Shown here: positions 31,895 to 39,513 of the stretch, one piece after another
Layout: the number at the start of each line of letters is the position of its first letter
Position numbering within the stretch: the stretch's first letter is position 1
Origin: CAYJXJ01 sp964374095
GTDB lineage: Bacteria; Elusimicrobiota; Elusimicrobia; UBA1565; UBA9628
Direction: 5' to 3'
DNA length: 41,156 bases
Assembly (NCBI GenBank): GCA_964374095.1
Contig: CAYJXJ010000016.1
Coordinates: 1 to 41,156, forward strand
Translations under genes and position numbers: made by a program
Notes under the pieces: model-generated
Database searches by the model: none
The model's input: the letters and a program-made list of their open reading frames with translations, nothing else
Told to the model about the DNA's origin: nothing

Positions 31895-32950
31895 ATGAGC
31901 TTTCCACTCCAATTCGCGGCGGCCGGCCTGGTCGTTTCTCTTCTAGCGGCCGCGAGTCCGGTCCGCGCCGCCAAGTACAAGATTCGATGGTACATCGGCC
32001 ATCAAAACGTCGACTATTTCGAGATCGCGGCCAAGGATTTCAAGAAAGACGTCGAGACTCGCAGCCGGGGCGACATCTCGGTCGAGATCATGCCCGCGGC
32101 CAACCGCGAGACCCGCGACGGCACGACCTCGACCCCCGAGATCGCGGCCATGGTGGGCCGCGGCGAGGCCCAAATGGGGCATTCGTTCACCGATATTCTC
32201 GGCGCCCTCGACCCGCGCCTGCACGCTTTCGAGGCCCCTTACCTTTTTCGGGATTACCGCCACATGGAAGGCGTGCTGGAGGGGCCGGTCGGCGAGGAGT
32301 TGCTGAATGGAATGCGTTCCCGCGGGATTCTCGGGCTCTCCTTCACCTATAGCGGAGGGGCCAGCGGCGTGGCGACCACGGACCGTCCCATCCGCAAGGC
32401 GGAGGATTTGCGGGGACTGCGCATCGGGGTCTTCGGGGACGCGGTCGACGAGGCGTGGGTGGCGAGCCTGGGCGCCGCGGCCGTGGCGATCCGGCACGAT
32501 ATCTCGCCGATCAACGCCCTGGCGTCGGCGGGCGCGCTCGACGCGGTCGTGATCACGTGGCGGAATTTCGCGCGGGGCCAATTGGAGCGTGACTTCAAGT
32601 ACATGAACCTTTCGAACTCGACCTATCTTGTCAGCATGACCTACATCAACGAAAAATTCCTCGAGAGCCTGCCGAAGGAATACCAAACTCTCATCAAGGA
32701 CGCCTCCCGCGCCGCCGGCGCCATCGAGCGGGCCGAGACCATCGCCCTTAACGAGTCCTCCAAGCGCGCGATGCTCGCCAATGGCGTGCGTCCCGTCGTG
32801 CTCACGGAGTCGGCCAAGCGTGATTTCATCGCGGCCTTGCGTCCGGCCTACGCGCGCTCCATCGAGGGCCTGATCGGCAAGGACTTCCTTGAGCGGATCC
32901 GCAGGGCTCCCGACGGCCCCGAGCGCCCCGTCCACATCGCCGGAAATTGA
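31895..32950 (+). CDS. dctP: TRAP transporter solute-binding protein, DctP family
   Basis: 351 residues; the ATG at 31895 is preceded by GGGGGA and starts a clear signal peptide ending near ASPVRAA. The mature sequence follows the DctP periplasmic-binding fold: an early KDVETRSRGDISVEIMPAAN strand-helix, the GEAQMGHSF segment, FEAPYLFRDYRHMEGVLEGPVGEELL, PIRKAEDLRGLRIG, and a final SLPKEYQTLIKDASRAAG helix. Family members capture small acids such as C4-dicarboxylates and deliver them to DctQM permeases. No DctQ/DctM genes are in the window. It is coupled by TTGA to a large exported TPR protein, an arrangement recalling TPR-associated TRAP systems (TatP/TatT). Ligand unknown. Confidence 0.88.
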   Translation: MSFPLQFAAAGLVVSLLAAASPVRAAKYKIRWYIGHQNVDYFEIAAKDFKKDVETRSRGDISVEIMPAANRETRDGTTSTPEIAAMVGRGEAQMGHSFTDILGALDPRLHAFEAPYLFRDYRHMEGVLEGPVGEELLNGMRSRGILGLSFTYSGGASGVATTDRPIRKAEDLRGLRIGVFGDAVDEAWVASLGAAAVAIRHDISPINALASAGALDAVVITWRNFARGQLERDFKYMNLSNSTYLVSMTYINEKFLESLPKEYQTLIKDASRAAGAIERAETIALNESSKRAMLANGVRPVVLTESAKRDFIAALRPAYARSIEGLIGKDFLERIRRAPDGPERPVHIAGN

Positions 32951-35900
32951 GGCCGTCGTCCATTCGCGCGCCGATCTGGCTCGGGTTGGTCCTAGGGGCG
33001 GCCCGCGCGGGCGGGGCGCCCCTGGCGGTCGGCGAGCCCGCGGCCTTGACCCCGGGCCGGTGCGCCGCCCTCACGCAAGAGGTCCGCGTCGAGACCCGGA
33101 AGGTGCGAAGCGACCTCCTCTGGATCGCTCTCGACATCGCCGACCGCTGCGCGGCCGTCCCGGGGCTTGAGAAGCCCCGGCGCGCGGCGTATCATCTTGC
33201 CGGCGGCAACGTGCGCCTTATGTTGGGGGATTACGCCGCCGCCGAGGGAGCGTTTCGCCGGGCGCTGGCACTTGACGGCGCCGACGCCGACGCGGCCTTC
33301 GGCCTGGCCGAGGCCCTGCGGGAGCGTCCCGAGGAGGCGCTGCCTTTCGCCGAGAAGGCCGTCCGGGGCGCCCAATCCCGCCGGCGGCGCGCCGCGGCGC
33401 TGCGCCTCGGCGGACAAATCCGGCTCGACCTCGGAGACGCCGCCGGCGCACGGCGGAGTTTCGCGCGGGCCTTGGAACTGGCCGGAGAGGATCTTGAAAT
33501 TCTCGAGGACATGGCCCGGGCCGCGAGGACGCCTCCGGAGGCCTCGGCCCACGCCCTGCGGGCGCTGAAGGCCGCGGGGGCGGTTCCCCTCTGGCTGCGT
33601 CCCGCCGCCTACCGTTTCTGCGCGAGACTCGGGATGGAGATCGGCGATCACGCGCTGGCGGCCGACAGTCTGGGACGGGCCCTGCGCTTGGACACCGACG
33701 ACCTGCCGGCTCTCCAGCTCCTGGTCAAGCTGCGCCGGACGGGGTTCCGGGAGCCCCCGGCCGGGGGCGGGCGCCCCCGGGAATCGCAGGAGTCTTCGCC
33801 GGCGGAGCTCAGCGAGGCCGCGGCGGTGGGTCTTCTGGAGTCGCAGGCCGAGGACTTGGAGGCGCTCCGCCGGCTCATCGAGATCCGACGAACCCAAGGC
33901 CGGCCGGCGGAGGCGGCGGCGCTGGCCGGCCGGTTCATGGACGCCGCCCTGGACTCCCCGGCCTGGAAACAGCCGGATGCTTATCATCTCGTTGGAAAAA
34001 TCTGGCTCGAGCTCGGCGACATGGAGATGGCCCGGCAAAGCCTGTGGCACGCGCGCAACATGGAGCCGCGCTCCGTGGCGATCATGACGCTCGCGGCGCG
34101 CATCGGCGCGGGCGAGGCGGCCGACGATAACCCCGTTCCGGCCGATCTCCATGCCGACATCGCCGCGGCGCGCTTGGAGCTCGACGACGCGGCCGGCGCG
34201 GAGCGCAGTCTCGAGCGCGCCCTCGCGCTGACGCCGGGCCACCTGCCCGCCCTGGAGGGGTTCGCGCGGCTCCGGCTCGGACAGGGACGGCCGCGGGAGG
34301 CGCTGGCCTACTGCGACCGGGCGCTCGAGGCTTCCGAAGGCCTCAAGAAGTTGGGCTGGGAGGCCGCGGCGCGATACGGGCAGGTGCCTGTCTACATCTC
34401 GGCCCTGCATGAATTGAGGGCGCGCAGCCGGCTCGAACTGGGCGACGAGGCCGGGGCCGAAGAGAGTCTTGAGCGGGCGCTGGGGCTGGCGCCCGGGGCC
34501 TTAGGACCGCAGAAGCTGATCATCGAACTGCACCAGCGCAAGGCCCGCCGCCAGGCGCTCAAGAACCCGCGGGAGGCGCGCGCGACGCTGGCCCGGGCGC
34601 GGGCTCTTGCCGAGGCGCTGGTCGAGCATTCCCGGGCGGCGACCGCGCCCGATCGCGCGGCCGCCTTCCGTCTGAAGGCGCAGATCGAGATCGAGCTCGA
34701 CGATGCCGGGGCGGGGGAGAATAGTCTCAAGCGAGCCCTCGAGTTGGTCCCGGGCGACCCTCAGACCCTAGGGGAGCTTATTGGGATCGAAATCGCCCGG
34801 GGCCGAACGCGGGAAGCGTTGGCCCATTCCGAGGCCTTGGTCGAAGGCCTCCGGGGTGCTCACGCCTCTCAGCGCGCCGCGGCCTACCGCCAGAAAGCCC
34901 GCATCGAGCTCGATCTCAAGGACGCGGCGGCCGCCGGCAAGAGTCTCGCGCTCGCGCTCACGCTCTCTTCGGGCGACCCGCAGACGCTGGAGGAGCTCGT
35001 TGGTTTGGAATTCGGGCAGGGCCGACCGCGGGAGGCGCTGGCCCATGCGGGAGCGCTCATCTCGGCGTCTCGTGCCGCGCCCGCCGCGACGCTTGCCGCC
35101 GCCTATCGCCGCAAGGCGCAGATCGAACTCAGCCTCAAGGACGCCTCCGCGGCCGGGGAGAGTTTTAGACGGATTCTCGAACTGCTCCCCGGCGACCCGC
35201 AGGCATTGGATGAACTGACCCGGATCGAGCTCGCGGCGGGCCGGCCGCGGGAAGCGCTGGTCCATGCGTCGGCGCTGGCCGGGGGATTGCAGTCGGCGCC
35301 CGCCGCCGAGCGCGCCGCCGCTCACCGCCGGAAGGCCCGCATTGAACTCGCCATCCATGACGCCTCCGCGGCCGGGAAGAGTTTCGGACGGGTCCTCGAA
35401 CTGCTCCCCGGCGACCCGCGGGCCTTGGACGAACTCGTCCGGCTCGAGCTCGCGGCGGGCCGGCCGCGGGAGGCGTTGGCCCATGCCGCGGCGCTGGTCG
35501 GGGCTTCCCGGTCGGCGTCCGCCGCCGAGCGCGCCGCCGCCTGCCTGCGCAAGGCCCGCATCGAGCTGGGGCTCAAGGACGCCGCGGCGGCCGCCAAGAG
35601 CTTCAAGCGCGCGCTCCAGCTCCTGCCCGGCGATCCGTCCGCTCTGGAGGGGCTCATGCGGCTTGAAATGGAAAGGGGCCGGCCGCGGAAGGCGCTGGCC
35701 CACGCCGTCGCGCTGGTCGAGGTTTTCCGGACCGCGCCCGCGCGGGAGCGCGCCGCCGCCTACCGCGCGAGAGCGCAAATCGAGGTCGAGCTCGGAGAAG
35801 CGTCCGCCGCCGCCGCGAGCTTGACGCGAATTCTCGAGCTGATCCCGGGGGACCCCGAAGCCCTGGCGGGACTCGCCCATCTTAAGCTCGCGGGGGGCCG

Positions 35901-36852
35901 GGCGCGGGAGGCGCTGGTCCATGCCTCGGCGCTGGTCGAAGCCTCCCGCAGCGCTCCAGTTCCGGAGCGGGCCGCCGCCTACCGACGCAAGGCGCGCATC
36001 GAGCTCGAGCTTAAGGATCCCGCGGCGGCGGCGGAAAGCTTGAGGCGGATACTCGAACTGATCCCCGGCGATCCGGATGCTTTGTCGGATCTCGTCGAAA
36101 TCGAGCTCGCGGGGGGCCGGGCGCGGGAGGCGTTGGTCCATGCCGCGGCCTTGGCGTCGGCCGCGCGGGCCGGGCCGGAGCGGGCCGCCGCCTGCCGCCG
36201 GCAGGCAAGGATTGAAATCGACCTGGGGGATTTCGCCGCGGCCGAGAAGAGCCTCGAGCGGGCTCTGGAAGCCTTGCCCGACGATCCGGCTCCCTTCTGG
36301 CTGCGGCTCGCCGACGGAGCCTCCGCGCCTCGAGACATTCTCGTCCGGCTGGAGGCCCGCTGGCCCGCGGATCCCGCGGCGCAGGGACGGTGGCTGGCCG
36401 TGCGCGGCTTGGCGCGCGCCGGACTTGGCGACCGGCCCGGCGCCGAAGCGGATATCAAGGCCGGGGTGCGCGCCGATGCGGCGGGAGTTTGCTTCATTCT
36501 CGCTCCCGCCTATCGGGACCGGTTGGACGTCCTCTTCTTCGATCACTGCCTCCGGAGCTTCCCCGATGATTCGAAGCTCCATGTGGATCGCGGGGTCGCC
36601 CGCTACCGGCTGGGCCTGGCGGACGGCGCCATCCGGGACTTTCGCAAAGCCATCTCCTTGCGGCCCGAAAACCTCGAGGCGCGTCTGAGCCTCGTCTCGG
36701 CGCTGGCGGCCCAGGGCCGCCTCGACGATGCGCTCCGCGAGGCGGACCGGGCGGTCGCCCGGGCTGAAAGCCGCGGGGGTCAGGTCCGAGACCATCTCGT
36801 GGGCCTGCAGAGCCGCCTGCGCCGGTCCCGGGCCGAGGTCCGGAAACCTTGA
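32947..36852 (+). CDS. 1301-residue exported TPR protein coupled to the TRAP binding protein
   Basis: Starts at TTG 32947 in a TTGA overlap with the dctP stop; this start produces a signal peptide (RAPIWLGLVLGAARAGGAP). The rest is almost entirely TPR: early degenerate units (~60-600), then seven consecutive 73-residue units (~619-1128), each two TPR hairpins, with G-R-x-R-E-A-L-x-H-A, E-R-A-A-A-Y-R-x-K-A-R-I-E and L-x-P-G-D-P in every copy. Final units (~1130-1290) are more diverged. Known TatT proteins of TPR-associated TRAP transporters are about 300 residues, so this would be a greatly expanded version. It likely binds the SBP in the periplasm (inference). Confidence 0.85.
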   Translation: MRPSSIRAPIWLGLVLGAARAGGAPLAVGEPAALTPGRCAALTQEVRVETRKVRSDLLWIALDIADRCAAVPGLEKPRRAAYHLAGGNVRLMLGDYAAAEGAFRRALALDGADADAAFGLAEALRERPEEALPFAEKAVRGAQSRRRRAAALRLGGQIRLDLGDAAGARRSFARALELAGEDLEILEDMARAARTPPEASAHALRALKAAGAVPLWLRPAAYRFCARLGMEIGDHALAADSLGRALRLDTDDLPALQLLVKLRRTGFREPPAGGGRPRESQESSPAELSEAAAVGLLESQAEDLEALRRLIEIRRTQGRPAEAAALAGRFMDAALDSPAWKQPDAYHLVGKIWLELGDMEMARQSLWHARNMEPRSVAIMTLAARIGAGEAADDNPVPADLHADIAAARLELDDAAGAERSLERALALTPGHLPALEGFARLRLGQGRPREALAYCDRALEASEGLKKLGWEAAARYGQVPVYISALHELRARSRLELGDEAGAEESLERALGLAPGALGPQKLIIELHQRKARRQALKNPREARATLARARALAEALVEHSRAATAPDRAAAFRLKAQIEIELDDAGAGENSLKRALELVPGDPQTLGELIGIEIARGRTREALAHSEALVEGLRGAHASQRAAAYRQKARIELDLKDAAAAGKSLALALTLSSGDPQTLEELVGLEFGQGRPREALAHAGALISASRAAPAATLAAAYRRKAQIELSLKDASAAGESFRRILELLPGDPQALDELTRIELAAGRPREALVHASALAGGLQSAPAAERAAAHRRKARIELAIHDASAAGKSFGRVLELLPGDPRALDELVRLELAAGRPREALAHAAALVGASRSASAAERAAACLRKARIELGLKDAAAAAKSFKRALQLLPGDPSALEGLMRLEMERGRPRKALAHAVALVEVFRTAPARERAAAYRARAQIEVELGEASAAAASLTRILELIPGDPEALAGLAHLKLAGGRAREALVHASALVEASRSAPVPERAAAYRRKARIELELKDPAAAAESLRRILELIPGDPDALSDLVEIELAGGRAREALVHAAALASAARAGPERAAACRRQARIEIDLGDFAAAEKSLERALEALPDDPAPFWLRLADGASAPRDILVRLEARWPADPAAQGRWLAVRGLARAGLGDRPGAEADIKAGVRADAAGVCFILAPAYRDRLDVLFFDHCLRSFPDDSKLHVDRGVARYRLGLADGAIRDFRKAISLRPENLEARLSLVSALAAQGRLDDALREADRAVARAESRGGQVRDHLVGLQSRLRRSRAEVRKP
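34801..36333 (+). repeat. Seven tandem 219-bp coding repeats
   Basis: The marker GGCCG(A/G)(A/C/G)CGCGG recurs at 34801, 35020, 35239, 35458, 35677, 35896 and 36115, exactly 219 nt apart each time, so each unit is 73 codons (two TPRs). The last copy lacks about two codons internally. Conservation at DNA level and exact periodicity indicate recent tandem expansion; copy number could vary between strains or be collapsed in assemblies. Confidence 0.85.
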
Positions 36853-36901
36853 GGACGCGCGGGCGCGGACCCCGGGACGGGTGAGGCTCCCCAATCCCCC
36901 G

Positions 36902-38590
36902 CTAAACCGCGGCCTTGACGCGCTCCAGCCAGCGGTTCACCCAGTCGCGGCCGGGCCGAAGTTCGAGCGCGCGCCGCATGTCGTCATCGGAGCCCGTCTC
37001 GCCCAGCAGGCGCCGCGCCATGGCCCGCCACAGGTGCGCGTCGGGATACCCGGGATCAAGCTCGATGGCCCGGTCCAGATCCGCGCGCGCCGACTCGGCC
37101 CGTCCCAAGATCAGCTTCAACTCCCCGCGGTGGGCGTACACCCACGCGCAGCGGCCGTCCCAGCGGGCTGCGGCGTCGAGCCGCCGCAGGCCGGCGAGGA
37201 GCCGCCCGCCAAGCCCCAGCGCGATCCCCAGCCGTCCCTGCGCCCGGGCGTAGCGCGGCTCGAGGCCGGCCCCCGCGGATAATTCCGCGAGCGCTTCGGC
37301 GTCCCGGCCCAAGGCGAGCAGGGCCTCGCCGCGCCAAGTCCGCGCCCAGCCGCAGCGCGGGTCGGCCGCGGCCGCCGCGTCGAGGCAGGCCAGGGCCTCG
37401 GCCGCGCGCCCCTGGCGCAAGAGACTCTCTCCCAGCCACGCCGGCGCCCAAGGATCGGCGGGCCGGGCGCGGGCCGCCTCGCGCAGGAGGCGCGCCGTTT
37501 TCTCGAAATCGCCGACCTGGCCGGGGCGGTCATGGGACCAGCCGTGCTTGGGGTCAAGCAGAGTCGCCCGTCGCATATCCGAAAACGCCCCCCGAAAGCG
37601 GCGCAGGGCCAGCCGCGCGTGCGCCCGTTCGAGATAGATGAGGGAATACTCAGGGCTTAACTTCGCCGCGCGGTCCAAGTCGGCCAGCGCCCGAAGGTTG
37701 CGGCCCATCTGCCTCAACAGGGAGCCTCGCCAGGCGTAGAGGCGCGGGTAGCGCGCCCCCAACTCGGGGACGCGGCCGTAGTCCTCCCACGCCCGGCTGA
37801 ATCGGCCGAGCCGTCGCCACGCCTCGGCCCGCATGATGCGCGCCTCCGGCGAGCGGGGGTCGAGCCGAAGCGCCCGCGTCACCGCCGAGAAGCCTTCCCG
37901 GCGGTCGCCCCCCGAATTGAAGCAGGCCCGAGCCAGGAGGAGGCGGGCCCACGGAGAACGCGGCCGCGCGCGCACGACGGCTTGCGCCTCCGCGACCGAC
38001 TCGCGATAGCGGAGGGCCTCGCTCAAGATCTCGCCGCGCAGGACCCGCGGCCAGGGCCGGGCGGGGTCGGCGGCGACGGCGGCGTCGATGTCGGCGAGCG
38101 CCCCGGGAAGTTCTCCGGCCTTGAAGCGGCGCGCGGCGCTCACCGTCAGCGCCCAGGGACGTCCCGCGCCGGCGGCCAGGGAATCGAGTGCGCTCTCCAG
38201 ACCGGCTTGCGGACCGCGGGCGCGGGTCATGCGCCATTCGCAGAGCCAGGCTTGGGCGTGGATCAGTCCCGGGCGCAGGCGCAGGGCCCGCCGCAGATCG
38301 GCCTCGGCCCCGCGGTCGCGAAGATAGAGCCGTCCGCGTCCGCGCAGGGCGGCCGCCCAGGCGCCGCCTTCCCCGCCCGAGCGCTGGCTCAGGCGGGCCA
38401 AAACGCGCCGCAAGGGAGGAGCGTCGATCCCGGAGTACGAATGCGCGGCCCGGCAGACCGCCACGCGGATGGGCCACGTTCTGGATTTCAAGAGCGGATC
38501 GATCTCGGAAATCCAGCCGTCGGCGTCCAAACCCAGCGCCGGCAGGGCGAAGGCGAACTGCTTGGGAGGACGGGCGGCGGGTCTGGTCAC
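36902..38590 (-). CDS. Trp-rich TPR-repeat protein
   Basis: 562 residues from GTG 38590 in a GTGA overlap with the upstream Cys-rich gene. There is no signal peptide, although the partner upstream is exported. Residues 1-75 are non-repetitive (LGLDADGWISEIDPLLKSR); TPR pairs then run to the end with W-A-x-x-x-x-G helix starts. A break at ~345-370 (KHGWSHDRPGQVGDFEKTA) matches the interruption in the halogenase-operon TPR proteins (SWFQPGGDPRAAA), so it belongs to the same sub-family. The 49-nt gap to the convergent 1301-residue TPR gene contains no clear terminator. Role unknown. Confidence 0.85.
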   Translation of the reverse strand: MTRPAARPPKQFAFALPALGLDADGWISEIDPLLKSRTWPIRVAVCRAAHSYSGIDAPPLRRVLARLSQRSGGEGGAWAAALRGRGRLYLRDRGAEADLRRALRLRPGLIHAQAWLCEWRMTRARGPQAGLESALDSLAAGAGRPWALTVSAARRFKAGELPGALADIDAAVAADPARPWPRVLRGEILSEALRYRESVAEAQAVVRARPRSPWARLLLARACFNSGGDRREGFSAVTRALRLDPRSPEARIMRAEAWRRLGRFSRAWEDYGRVPELGARYPRLYAWRGSLLRQMGRNLRALADLDRAAKLSPEYSLIYLERAHARLALRRFRGAFSDMRRATLLDPKHGWSHDRPGQVGDFEKTARLLREAARARPADPWAPAWLGESLLRQGRAAEALACLDAAAAADPRCGWARTWRGEALLALGRDAEALAELSAGAGLEPRYARAQGRLGIALGLGGRLLAGLRRLDAAARWDGRCAWVYAHRGELKLILGRAESARADLDRAIELDPGYPDAHLWRAMARRLLGETGSDDDMRRALELRPGRDWVNRWLERVKAAV

Positions 38591-39432
38591 GGGGGCGATG
38601 GCGGTTTTTCAGGCGGAGACATCAGTTTTCGATCGACCCAGAGCCGGCAATAGATTTCCTGGAGACGCGGCAGCATCGTGTCGCAGCCGGGGGAGCGCTC
38701 CCCCATCATCCTGCGGCAGAGGCCCTTGTCCCCGCAGGCGTCGGGGCGTCCGAGTTTTCTGGCGCGCCGGAACGCGGCGTATTCCCCGCAGATGGCGCGG
38801 GCCGGGCTGGCCGGGTCTATCTGGCCGCACGCCCAATCATCCCCCAGAGTCCTTCTCAAGGCGATCTCGGTTTGTCTGAGTTGGGCGGCGTCCCCGGGGT
38901 TGCGCAGAACCGCCGGCAGGCCGGCCGCCAGGGCGGCGGGGTCGCCGGCGAAGCGCTGGAGAAGGCCGCAGGCCGCCTTCATGTCCCGTATCTCGGGTTG
39001 GGGAGGAAGGTCGGCGCAGAGGGCCGCGGCGCCCGGATCGCCGCGTATCGCCGCCCAGGCGATGCGCGATTCCTGGTAGGCTTGCGCGCAGAGAAACTCG
39101 AGCGGCTGGCGGGGGCCGTCCGGGCCGCTCATGGAGCCCATGCCCTCGAGGCCGCGGCATTCCTCGGGGGCGCCGGCGTCGAAGGCCCGGCACTGGAAAT
39201 ACAAGATGAGATGCCGGGCGTCGGGCACCTTTTGAAACGACACGGGCTTTCGCCGGAACTCGGCGGCCATGGTCGGCAGATCCGCCGGACGGGCCGCGCA
39301 CTCGCGCAGAAGGCGGGCCTCTTGGGGATCGGCGCTCGGCGGCCGCGGCGCCGCGGGAGCGGCCCAGACCGGCGCGGCCGCCGGGAAGACCGCGGCCAAG
39401 ACTCCCGCACGTAGGGCGCCGGGAAAATTCAC
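38587..39432 (-). CDS. Secreted cysteine-rich domain protein
   Basis: 281 residues from GTG 39432, which starts a signal peptide (NFPGALRAGVLAAVFPAAAPVWA). The longer frame upstream runs through the divergent gene's coding region and is not credible. One Cys-rich module (~75-275) carries 11 of the 13 ordered cysteines; numbers 6 and 7 are both missing. The terminal signature is C-x17-C-x5-CRRMMG and the protein ends a few residues after the last Cys. Co-operonic (GTGA) with a TPR protein rather than with a diheme enzyme. A TGCTATCAT box lies 7 nt before the start, suggesting leaderless transcription. Confidence 0.82.
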   Translation of the reverse strand: MNFPGALRAGVLAAVFPAAAPVWAAPAAPRPPSADPQEARLLRECAARPADLPTMAAEFRRKPVSFQKVPDARHLILYFQCRAFDAGAPEECRGLEGMGSMSGPDGPRQPLEFLCAQAYQESRIAWAAIRGDPGAAALCADLPPQPEIRDMKAACGLLQRFAGDPAALAAGLPAVLRNPGDAAQLRQTEIALRRTLGDDWACGQIDPASPARAICGEYAAFRRARKLGRPDACGDKGLCRRMMGERSPGCDTMLPRLQEIYCRLWVDRKLMSPPEKPPSPP

Positions 39433-39439
39433 GCAAGGG

Positions 39440-39448
39440 ATGATAGCA
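39440..39448 (-). promoter_or_regulatory. Extended -10 box for the 39432 gene
   Basis: Minus strand TGCTATCAT (39448-39440). A poor TTCAAG lies ~19 nt upstream. Predicted transcription start at about 39433, at the GTG itself, so probably leaderless. Confidence 0.4.
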
Positions 39449-39465
39449 AAAGCGCCCGGGCGGCC

Positions 39466-39495
39466 TTGAACCGGCGGGGGCGGCCCTGATATACT
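39466..39495 (+). promoter_or_regulatory. Extended -10 promoter for the DUF4932-like operon
   Basis: TTGAAC (39466-39471), an 18-nt spacer, and TATACT (39490-39495) preceded by TG (39487-39488). A 12-nt leader contains GGGAGAGGG ahead of the ATG at 39514. Confidence 0.55.
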
Positions 39496-39513
39496 CGCGG
39501 GAGAGGGTATCCC

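Noticed and set aside
34801..36333. 219-bp repeats as a non-coding satellite
   Set aside because: The period is a multiple of three and every unit encodes two TPR hairpins in the same frame as the surrounding gene.
36853..36901. Terminator between the two convergent TPR genes
   Set aside because: The 49-nt gap is G+C-rich but I see no clean stem followed by a T tract on either strand.
12338..39432. Extra heme-binding sites in the Cys-rich domains
   Set aside because: Despite many cysteines, none of the modules contains CxxCH; spacing is CX17C and CX5C, so covalent c-type heme is not supported.
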